Positions 1-5,420 of a stretch of DNA of 5,681 bases are shown here, piece after piece. The stretch spans positions 1 to 5,681 of the forward strand of contig JAPVSJ010000060.1 in NCBI GenBank assembly GCA_047519745.1, given 5' to 3'. The first letter of the stretch is position 1, and each line of letters begins with the position of its first letter. The position numbers were made by a program, and so were the translations under genes. The notes beneath the pieces were generated by a model that worked only from the letters and a program-made list of their open reading frames with translations, searched no databases and was not told where the DNA came from. Source of the stretch: VRUE01 sp047519745 (GTDB lineage: Bacteria; Actinomycetota; Thermoleophilia; Solirubrobacterales; 70-9).

Positions 1-1056
1 GGCGCGCAGCGCCGCTCCCGCTCCCGTCGAGGCGCCGAAGTAGGAGATCGGCAGGTGCCTCAGGCCCTCCTCGCCTGCCGCCCAGCGGGTGACAGCCAGC
101 AGGCGTTCGGCGAGCAGAGTGATGTCGAAGACCTTGACGCGGTCGAGCTCCTCCTCGGGGGTGAGCAGGTCGAAGAGCAGCGTGGCGAAGCCGGCTTCGT
201 TCAGCGCCTCGGCGACCTGACGATTGCGCGGGCTGAGCCGGCTGGAACCGCTGCCGTGGGCGAATATCACCAGGCCGGTTGCGGGCTCGGGGAGGCGCAG
301 GTCGCCGGCCAGCCGCAGGCCCGCGGCGAGCTCGATCTCGACCGGGCGCTCGGCCAGCGGTGGATCCGCCGGGTCGGGAGGATCCGCGGAGGCGGCAGCC
401 TGTCCGCTCGAGCGGGCCGCCTCCAGCAGCTCGATCACCTCCTTGTCGTCGAGCTGCCCGAAATCGACGTAGAACTGGCCGATGCCGAAGAAGCCGTGGG
501 GCTGCTCGAGGCAGACGACCTCGTCGAAGTCGCCGCCGAGGCGCTCCTCGCTCCCCGGGGGAGCGACCGGCACGGCGAGGATCACCTTGTCGGCGCCGCG
601 GAGCTTCAACGCCTTTCCGGCGGCGACGGCGGTGCCGCCGGTGGCGATCCCGTCGTCGACGAGGATCACCGTGCGCCCCTCGACCGGGAAGGGCTCTCCG
701 CTGCCACGGTAGAGTCGTCGTCGCCGCTCCATCTCAGCCGACTCCCGAGCCACGATGGCATCCAGCTCGTCGTCCGAGATCCCGATCAGCTCGATGTCCG
801 GCCGGTGGACGATGCGGACGCCTCCCTCGGCGATCGCGCCGATTCCGTACTCGGGATTGAACGGCGCCCCGAGCTTGCGCACGAGCACGATGTCGAGCGG
901 CGCGGCGAGAGCCCTCGAGACCTCGAAGCCAACCGGAACGCCACCCCGCGGCAGCGCGACCACGAGTGGCTCCTCCCCGCCGAAGCGTTCCAGGGCCTCG
1001 GCAAGGCGACGCCCGGCGTCCCTGCGGTCGGCGAAGAGGGCTAGACGGTTGGCCAC
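1..1056 (-). CDS. Phosphoribosyltransferase fused to dienelactone-hydrolase-type alpha/beta hydrolase (3' end beyond window)
   Basis: The minus strand reads open from a GTG at 1056 to the left edge, giving 352 codons with no stop. Residues 1-210 are a type I phosphoribosyltransferase domain; its PRPP-binding loop is ILVDDGIATGGT at 131-142, with an early ALPRGGVPVG segment at 34-43. A proline/aspartate-rich linker (DPPDPADPP, 225-233) joins it to an alpha/beta hydrolase domain starting near 237. That domain shows a probable oxyanion-hole segment HGSGSS (267-272) and a nucleophile elbow GASTG (341-345), so the nucleophile would be Ser343. The catalytic Asp and His would lie beyond the window. 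The order matches the PRT-hydrolase fusion seen in M. tuberculosis Rv0571c (recalled family knowledge). The natural substrate is unknown; PRT domains of this group may act on nucleobases, but that is not shown here. The start lies 6 bp after the stop of the upstream baeRF gene and has no clear Shine-Dalgarno sequence, which suggests translational coupling. A GTG start is therefore likely but not certain. Confidence 0.9.
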   Translation of the reverse strand, partial: MANRLALFADRRDAGRRLAEALERFGGEEPLVVALPRGGVPVGFEVSRALAAPLDIVLVRKLGAPFNPEYGIGAIAEGGVRIVHRPDIELIGISDDELDAIVARESAEMERRRRLYRGSGEPFPVEGRTVILVDDGIATGGTAVAAGKALKLRGADKVILAVPVAPPGSEERLGGDFDEVVCLEQPHGFFGIGQFYVDFGQLDDKEVIELLEAARSSGQAAASADPPDPADPPLAERPVEIELAAGLRLAGDLRLPEPATGLVIFAHGSGSSRLSPRNRQVAEALNEAGFATLLFDLLTPEEELDRVKVFDITLLAERLLAVTRWAAGEEGLRHLPISYFGASTGAGAALRA

Positions 1057-1062
1057 AGGCGC

Positions 1063-2121
1063 TCAGTAGCGCAGGAGCGCGGCGACGTTGCCCAGCGAAT
1101 CCAGCGCCTCGCTCTCGACGACGAAGATCTCGGCCGACTGCGCCAGGGCGTCCTCCACCGCCCGCTCGAAAGGGGCTTCGCCGGCGCCCTTGCTGATCAG
1201 CAGCGTGGCCACCCGCCGATCGTCGAGCGCGGCGAGAACCTCGTCGAGCCCGGCGACGGACTGGCTCCCGGTTCCCAGTCCTTCCTTGACGCGAGCGATC
1301 GCCTCGCCCTCGCGTCGCGCCCGGTCCTCCTCCATCAGGGCGCCGGCGCGCTCCAGCACCTGCTCGGCGGAGGAGCGGTCGACGTCGATCTCGATGTGTC
1401 CGGCCAGGCGCTCGCGCAGGTAGGGATGCAGCTCCGCATCGACCACGGGCCAGATCTCCGCCGGCCCGCCGATCGCGAGGCGCTCGATGGGGCTGCTGCG
1501 ATGCAGCTCGGACAGCCGGTCGCAGACGTGCCCCACGTGGTCCTTCTCTTCTTTTTCGATGCCTCGCTGGAAGCGCGCCTGCGACCAGCCGCCCTGCGCG
1601 TGCCAGCGATGCACCTCGTCATCGACGTCGCTCACCTCGGCCAGGGCGACATCGGTCCCAGTGAAGATCCGCCCGTGGGTGCGGCTCACCAGGGCAACCG
1701 CCCAGCGCGGGCCGGGCAGCGCCTCCGCCAGCGGCTCCAGGGCCGCCCGCTCGGAAAATGCGGCGGCGACCGCGAAGTCCGGCCTCCGCCTCAACCGATA
1801 GGCCCACAAATCGCCCGAGTCCTCGCAGAAGATGGCCAGCGCTTGCACGGTGTGATCTGGAAGCGGAGCGTTCTCGAGCTCGCGGCGAACCCGGGCCAGG
1901 CAGGAATCCAGCGCCTCTTGTTCCTGCCCCTCGCCGGCCCCGTGCCGCCGCAGCCGATGCTCAGCATCGTGCAACCGCGAGTCGAGCTCGGTGCGGCGAA
2001 CGTGCGGCCCGGGGGCTTGCGGAGGATCGATGCCAAGGTAGACGCTGAGCACGAAGCGATCAGCGCCGCCCCGCTGGGCCAGCAGCCGCAACTCCTCCTG
2101 GTTGACCTCTCGCAGCTCCAT
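1063..2121 (-). CDS. Bacterial archaeo-eukaryotic release factor (baeRF) family protein, Rv2629-like
   Basis: This 352-residue protein resembles the bacterial eRF1-like (baeRF/Vms1-like) family, close to the size of Rv2629. The N-terminal part (about 1-130) has the SVYLGIDPP strand typical of the family. The middle part (about 140-250) starts with a strand AVALVSRTHGRIF (141-153) and carries GGWSQARFQR at 177-186, then a charged helix (IEKEEKDHVGHV). The C-terminal part (about 255-352) has VATLLISKG (304-312) and ends in NVAALLRY, like the GVGALLRY of Rv2629. GGWSQ sits roughly where eRF1 has its GGQ loop; equating the two is inference. Family members are thought to act on ribosomes or peptidyl-tRNA, but no reaction can be assigned here. 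ATG 2121 is the only start before an in-frame stop upstream; the nearest GGAG (2136-2139) is 14 nt away, a weak arrangement. It is the first gene of a two-gene unit with the PRT-hydrolase gene. Confidence 0.87.
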   Translation of the reverse strand: MELREVNQEELRLLAQRGGADRFVLSVYLGIDPPQAPGPHVRRTELDSRLHDAEHRLRRHGAGEGQEQEALDSCLARVRRELENAPLPDHTVQALAIFCEDSGDLWAYRLRRRPDFAVAAAFSERAALEPLAEALPGPRWAVALVSRTHGRIFTGTDVALAEVSDVDDEVHRWHAQGGWSQARFQRGIEKEEKDHVGHVCDRLSELHRSSPIERLAIGGPAEIWPVVDAELHPYLRERLAGHIEIDVDRSSAEQVLERAGALMEEDRARREGEAIARVKEGLGTGSQSVAGLDEVLAALDDRRVATLLISKGAGEAPFERAVEDALAQSAEIFVVESEALDSLGNVAALLRY

Positions 2122-2212
2122 CGGGTATGCCGATTCTCCATTGGCCTGTCGCCCGAGTCATCCGCGTATCGCCACCTCCTGTTCGCGGCTTTTCCCGGAT
2201 GACGGGAACCGC
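2122..2212. promoter_or_regulatory. Upstream region of the baeRF operon, with a leader-ORF candidate
   Basis: This short stretch lies between the baeRF start and the Hsp20 homology, so the promoter of the minus-strand baeRF-PRT operon should be here or in the Hsp20 remnant. I see no convincing -35/-10 pair. On the minus strand there is a strong Shine-Dalgarno sequence, AGGAGGT (2174-2180), 12 nt before an ATG at 2161. That ATG opens a 33-codon frame ending at 2060, which overlaps the baeRF start in another frame. It could be a coupled leader peptide or a chance match. No DosR-type palindrome was recognised. Confidence 0.35.
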
Positions 2213-2446
2213 GACAACGTCCTCACTGTCTCCGGCGCGCATCGCGAGGAGACCGAGGAGAAGAAAGAGCACTACGTGCGCCGGGAGCGCCGCTACGGCT
2301 CCTTCTCACGCTCGATGATGTTGCCGAAAGGCGTCACCGCCGAGGACGTGGAGGCCACCACCGAGGACGGCGTGCTCGAGGTGGTCATCCCGGTGCCGAA
2401 GGCGGCGGAGAAGAAGAACGTCGAGGTCAAGCCGAAGTCCGCGTAG
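2213..2446 (+). pseudogene. Hsp20 / alpha-crystallin small heat-shock protein, 5'-truncated
   Basis: The frame encodes the second half of an alpha-crystallin domain. DNVLTVSGAHREE (from 2213) is the strand after the missing first half; then come HYVRRERRYGSFSRS and LPKGVTAEDVEA, and the hallmark DGVLEVVIPVPK, with a Lys-rich tail ending in PKSA. Small heat-shock proteins are ATP-independent holdases of about 140-150 residues. Here only about 77 homologous residues remain, and the N-terminal arm and first strands are absent. The frame stays open upstream to a TTG at 2102, but residues encoded by 2102-2212 do not resemble Hsp20, the other two frames there do not either, and neither TTG (2102, 2141) has a ribosome binding site. 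I therefore read it as a truncated, probably non-functional gene whose 5' part was lost by deletion or rearrangement. An assembly join or a short expressed fragment are the alternatives. It converges with the erythromycin-esterase gene 58 bp downstream; no terminator is visible between them. Confidence 0.75.
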
Positions 2447-2504
2447 TCGGGACGATCCACCGGGGTCGCTGGGTCGCTCGCAGATCGGGGCGCTGCCGAG
2501 AAAT

Positions 2505-3839
2505 TCAGAGTGACGTCGGGTAGGTCTCCGGTGGCTCGCCCAGCTCCCAGCCGGCGCTGCGCTCCAGGGGCTCGACCGCGCGGGTCTCGTCGATATGGAT
2601 CACCGCGTCGAACTGGCCGGCGAGACGAGCGGAGAAGTAGTGGCTGGCGCGCTCGGTCTCAGGCCGGTAGATCACCCCGATCGCCCGCTCCAAGCGGGGA
2701 CCGCGGAGGGTCTCCGCCGTCTGCCCGGTCAGCAGGTCGACGAGGAAGCGGGGCTCCCCGACCTCGTGGAACAGCGCCTCGTAGCTTTCGGGGAGCGCCG
2801 GCCGCACCCGCTTGCGCTCCGCCGGCGCGTCCCAGCCCGAAGCGGCGGTCACAGTCCCGCTGTAGGTGGTGAAACCGACCAGCGCAACCTCGTCGGGCCA
2901 GCGCTCGCGGACCAGCTGGCCGACGTTGAGCTCGCCGCGCCCGCCCATCTCGGTCAGCCGGGCGTCGCCGATGTGGGAGTTGTGCTCCCAGACGACGACC
3001 CTGCCGGGACCGCCGTGCCGGGTCAGGTGCGCCCGAAGCCGAACCAGCGTGTCTGCCATATGGCGGTCCCGCAGGTTCCACGAGGAGGCCGCCTCGCCGA
3101 ACATCGAGCGGTAGTACTCCTCTGCGCTGGCCACCAGGCGGGCGTTCTGCTCGGCGTAGAACTGCTCGTCCTCCGCCGCGATGCCGTCACGGCGGAGATA
3201 GCCGTCGGCGCTTCGCTGCAGCTCGGTGAGCTGAGCGACCACACCACGGCGACAGGACTCGCTGATCCCGAGGCTGACCGCGCGCCCATAGGTCTGCTCG
3301 CCGCCGAAGTGCTCGAAGCAGGCGTACCGCTCCCGCGCGCGCTGGGCGGCCGGCGGGTCGATTCGCTCGAGGTAGGCGATCACCTCGGCGACCGACGTAT
3401 AGAGGCTGTAGAGATCGAGCCCGTAGAAGCCGACCGCCGCGCCAGCACCGCTGCGATCGTTGTGGGCGCGCAGCCAGCCGACGAAGTCGAGCACCTCGGC
3501 ATTGCGCCACATCCAGGTGGGGAAGCGGCGGAAGCCGCGCAGCGCCTCCTCGGCGTCGGCATCCTCGCGAGCGCCCCGCACGTAGCGGTTGACGCGGTAG
3601 GCGTCGGGCCAGTCCGCCTCGACCGCCACCGCCCCGAAGCCCTTCTCCTCGATCAGGCGCCGCGTGATCAGGGCGCGCTCGCGGTAGAACTCGTGCGTGC
3701 CGTGCGACGCCTCGCCGATCAGGACGACGCCGGCGTCGCCGATCAGGTCGAGCAGGCCGTCGTAGTCCTCGGCGGCGCCGCTCAGCGCCTGCACCTCGAG
3801 TCGCGGCGACGCCCGTTTAGTAGACGCCGACGAGGTCAC
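2505..3839 (-). CDS. Erythromycin esterase family protein
   Basis: This 444-residue cytoplasmic protein has the full erythromycin-esterase fold signature. Near the N terminus is IGEASHGTHEF with Glu43, His46 and Glu50, followed by AVEADWPDAYRVN with Glu74. The middle has LRDRHMADT (256-264), and WEHNSHIGD (284-292) supplies His286 and His289. These correspond to the active-site residues of EreB (Glu43, His46, Glu74, His285, His288), and the length is close to EreB's 419. Most chromosomal members of this family have no shown macrolide activity, and Rv2030c of the mycobacterial DosR regulon carries the same domain joined to a phosphoribosyltransferase. I therefore call a hydrolase of unknown substrate, not a resistance gene. 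The GTG start at 3839 lies inside the end of the upstream 112-residue gene (23-bp overlap) and is preceded by AGGAGG, so the two genes should be translationally coupled. An internal GTG at codon 16 is a possible later start. Confidence 0.93.
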   Translation of the reverse strand: MTSSASTKRASPRLEVQALSGAAEDYDGLLDLIGDAGVVLIGEASHGTHEFYRERALITRRLIEEKGFGAVAVEADWPDAYRVNRYVRGAREDADAEEALRGFRRFPTWMWRNAEVLDFVGWLRAHNDRSGAGAAVGFYGLDLYSLYTSVAEVIAYLERIDPPAAQRARERYACFEHFGGEQTYGRAVSLGISESCRRGVVAQLTELQRSADGYLRRDGIAAEDEQFYAEQNARLVASAEEYYRSMFGEAASSWNLRDRHMADTLVRLRAHLTRHGGPGRVVVWEHNSHIGDARLTEMGGRGELNVGQLVRERWPDEVALVGFTTYSGTVTAASGWDAPAERKRVRPALPESYEALFHEVGEPRFLVDLLTGQTAETLRGPRLERAIGVIYRPETERASHYFSARLAGQFDAVIHIDETRAVEPLERSAGWELGEPPETYPTSL

Positions 3840-4155
3840 GGGCCTCCTCGACCTCCAAATCGCCGTCGGAGACCTTGAAGCCGACCGTGTCGACGTAGTC
3901 GCCGGAGCCGGCGCTCGTCTTCATCCGCGCCATGTCCGCGGTGACACCGCAGTCGGCGAGGTCCCGGGCGGCGCTGGGGTTGAAACAGCGGGCCAGTAGC
4001 CACTCCTCGACTTCGTCTGCCTCAAACCCGGATTCCGCCCAGGTCTCGGCCGCGTCGTCGGGATTTCCGCCGTGGGCGAAGTGGCCATGTTTGTCGATCA
4101 CCTCTCGAACCGTCATCTGGACTCCGATTCTCTGCGCCTTCTCGGCACAAGTCAT
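3817..4155 (-). CDS. Small hypothetical protein, 112 residues, helical repeats
   Basis: I do not recognise a named family. The protein is acidic, with no signal peptide or membrane segment, so it should be cytoplasmic. Two similar helical units can be seen: DDAAETWAESGFEADEVEEW (33-52) and a following LLARCFNPSAARDLADCGVT (53-72), a pattern of Trp/Phe-containing short helices ending in GF or GV turns. Cysteines are at 3, 57 and 69. The C-terminal third (KTSAGSGDYVDTVGFKVSDGDL) looks more strand-like. ATG 4155 has a purine-rich AAAGGGGA about 8 nt upstream; a second ATG at 4116 (codon 14) has GGAG 5 nt upstream and would give 99 residues. It is the first gene of a unit with the erythromycin-esterase gene (23-bp overlap) and is divergent from the universal stress protein gene. 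Tight coupling suggests it partners the esterase-like protein, but that is inference. Coding is supported by the codon pattern, the overlap and the upstream site. Confidence 0.72.
   Translation of the reverse strand: MTCAEKAQRIGVQMTVREVIDKHGHFAHGGNPDDAAETWAESGFEADEVEEWLLARCFNPSAARDLADCGVTADMARMKTSAGSGDYVDTVGFKVSDGDLEVEEARDLVGVY
3843..3856 (-). promoter_or_regulatory. Double Shine-Dalgarno before the erythromycin-esterase gene
   Basis: On the minus strand GGAGGT (3856-3851) and AGGAGG (3848-3843) lie 11 and 3 nt before the GTG at 3839. Both are within the coding end of the upstream small gene. The match to anti-SD is strong and supports this GTG over the internal start at codon 16, although neither spacing is ideal. 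Confidence 0.6.
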
Positions 4156-4198
4156 CGGGGGAATCCCCTTTGGTTGACTTCGGCTTTCCACCGATGAC
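4151..4198. repeat. Inverted repeat GTCATCGG / CCGATGAC spanning the small-gene start
   Basis: Perfect 8-bp arms at 4151-4158 and 4191-4198 are separated by 32 bp. The left arm contains the start codon (ATG read on the minus strand, 4155-4153). Inside lies GGGG-AAT-CCCC (4158-4168), which on the minus-strand RNA folds the purine-rich ribosome site into a short stem just before the AUG. Either element may be chance in GC-rich DNA. Confidence 0.5.
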
Positions 4199-4253
4199 AG
4201 GCGCTTCGAGCGCACATAGATTCGCCACAAAGCGGGTGACCGGGAGAAGAGCG
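4156..4253. promoter_or_regulatory. Divergent promoter region between the small gene and the universal stress protein gene
   Basis: This 98-bp spacer separates two divergent start codons, so promoters in both directions should be here. It holds the 32-bp-spaced inverted repeat, the GGGG-AAT-CCCC hairpin and a GCGCT-TCG-AGCGC hairpin (4201-4213). A TTGACT at 4174-4179 resembles a -35 element for the plus strand, but no matching -10 box follows at 16-18 bp. The universal stress protein gene has GGGAG (4242-4246) 7 nt before its ATG. Shared control of the two sides is plausible but not shown. Confidence 0.5.
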
Positions 4254-5123
4254 ATGACCGATTCAAAGCGCGATTCAACGTCGATAAGGAAGATCTTGGT
4301 CGGCTTCGACGGCAGCGACGGGGGTCGCGATGCGCTCGGGTTGACGAGAGCTCTCGCCTCGATCTCCGGGGCGACCGTCGTGGTGGCCGCCGTCCTTCCC
4401 TACGGTCCGTTTCCGGTCGGCTTCGAAGAGCTGGAGGACGATGCTGCCGCGAAGGCTGAGCCGCTGTTCGAGGAGGCCCGCGAGAGCTTGCCCGGCATAG
4501 CGGTCGAGAGTCGAGGCTTCGGCGGCGGCTCCCCGGCTTGGGTGATGACCCACCTCGCCGAAGAGGAGGACATCGACACGATCGTAGTCGGCTCCCCACA
4601 CCGTGGAGCGGTCGGCCGAGCCCTGATCGGCAGCACCGCCGAGAGCCTCCTGCACGGCGCTCCCTGCGCGGTCGTGGCAGCGCCTCGCGGCTACGCGGCG
4701 GGGGCGCCGGCATCCATCGAGCTGATCGCCGTCGCCTATGACGGCACCGCTGAATCCAAGCTGGCGCTGCATCGCGCCGAGGCGCTCGCAGGCGAGACCG
4801 GCGCCGCGATCCGGGTGCTGACCGTGGTCTCGCCACCGGTGGCGCTGCCCGGCGTCGCCGGGTACACGCCCGCCCTCCCACCCGAGCCGGAGAAGATCCT
4901 CGAGGAGGCGACCAGTGCGCTCGATCCAAAGCTCGCCGTGGACGGGCGCTGCCTCAACGGCCCCGTCGCGACGACGCTGGCAGAAGCATGCGAGGACGGA
5001 GTGGACCTCCTGCTGGCCGGCTCGCGCCGCTATGGCCCGGTGATGCGAGTCCTGCTCGGCTCGGTCTCCACCCAGCTGATCCACAGTGCGCCGTGCCCGG
5101 TGATGGTCGTCCCCCGCCCCTAA
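4254..5123 (+). CDS. Tandem universal stress protein (two UspA domains)
   Basis: The 289-residue protein has two UspA domains, about 12-145 and 155-288. Each begins with a strand and an Asp-containing loop (KILVGFDGSDGG at 13-24; LIAVAYDGTAES at 157-168). Each ends with the ATP-binding pattern: GSPHRGAVGRALIGST (113-128) and GSRRYGPVMRVLLGSV (256-271), both with Gly-x2/3-Gly spacing and a closing GS, followed by APCAVVAAPR and APCPVMVVPRP. Both sites look intact, so ATP binding by both domains is expected from the family. The architecture and length match mycobacterial Rv2623-type stress proteins, which link ATP binding to slowed growth. ATG 4254 is chosen because GGGAG lies 7 nt upstream and the domain starts just after it. 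The frame continues upstream to 4170, but that part crosses the inverted repeat and has no site. It is convergent with the ABC ATPase gene; no intrinsic terminator was found after the stop. Confidence 0.95.
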   Translation: MTDSKRDSTSIRKILVGFDGSDGGRDALGLTRALASISGATVVVAAVLPYGPFPVGFEELEDDAAAKAEPLFEEARESLPGIAVESRGFGGGSPAWVMTHLAEEEDIDTIVVGSPHRGAVGRALIGSTAESLLHGAPCAVVAAPRGYAAGAPASIELIAVAYDGTAESKLALHRAEALAGETGAAIRVLTVVSPPVALPGVAGYTPALPPEPEKILEEATSALDPKLAVDGRCLNGPVATTLAEACEDGVDLLLAGSRRYGPVMRVLLGSVSTQLIHSAPCPVMVVPRP

Positions 5124-5420
5124 GAACCGTCCCCGGGGAGCGCTGCGCCGCTTTGCGTGTCCTGCTCAGGTCGGGGAGGTCGGCGATCAGCTCCCGCAGG
5201 TTCGCGATCTCAACCTCGGGCTGACGGCCGACCCTCCCAACTCGCTCCCGTGTTCGTGCCCGATCGACCGCTCGACTGAGGCTGCCCGCCGCCGACCGCC
5301 TCGCCGGACGGGTCGCCGGCGTGACGACGATCGCGGTCGTCCTCGAGCCTTCGTCGACCCGGAGCTGACCGCCTGGGGGATCAGCCGCGGCCTGCTGGTC
5401 GGCCTGGCGATCGGCGAACC
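5124..5420. other. Gene-free interval with a possible broken gene fragment
   Basis: No intact gene is seen in these 297 bp between two convergent genes. On the plus strand the segment 5282-5346 (reading LPAADRLAGRVAGVTTIAVVLE, frame 2) and 5347-5417 (reading AFVDPELTAWGISRGLLVGLAIGE, frame 1) both show strong G/C at third positions and protein-like composition, as if one frame had shifted by one base near 5346. The second part has a membrane-like LLVGLAIG. It faintly recalls the end of an NhaA-type antiporter helix, but that is a guess. There is also an open minus-strand frame through 5160-5400, likely shadow. TCCCCGGGGA (5130-5139) is a perfect palindrome without loop or T-tract. Confidence 0.3.

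Noticed and set aside
55..1044. Long plus-strand open frame of 329 codons
   Set aside because: It is antisense to the PRT-hydrolase gene, whose minus-strand frame carries clear motifs; the plus-strand product has no recognisable domain.
1396..2202. Plus-strand open frame of 268 codons across baeRF
   Set aside because: Shadow of the baeRF gene; no domain or ribosome site.
2463..2478. Tandem GGGTCGCT repeat between the convergent genes
   Set aside because: Only two copies of 8 bp; probably chance.
2595..3878. Long plus-strand open frame of 427 codons
   Set aside because: It mirrors the erythromycin-esterase gene in GC-rich DNA; composition is low-complexity and no motif is seen.
4171..4190. 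DosR-box-like sequence around TTGACTTCGG
   Set aside because: It matches only part of one half of the mycobacterial consensus and lacks the GGGAC core and symmetry.
4170..4253. Upstream start for the universal stress protein
   Set aside because: The added 28 residues are unlike the family, cross the inverted repeat and lack a ribosome site; ATG 4254 has GGGAG at 7 nt.
4156..4929. N-terminal extension of the small gene to 4929 (370-residue frame)
   Set aside because: The extension is Arg/Ser/Pro-rich shadow opposite the universal stress protein gene; the real protein begins at ATG 4155.
5130..5139. Palindrome TCCCCGGGGA after the universal stress protein stop as a terminator
   Set aside because: There is no loop and no T-tract; such palindromes are expected in GC-rich sequence.
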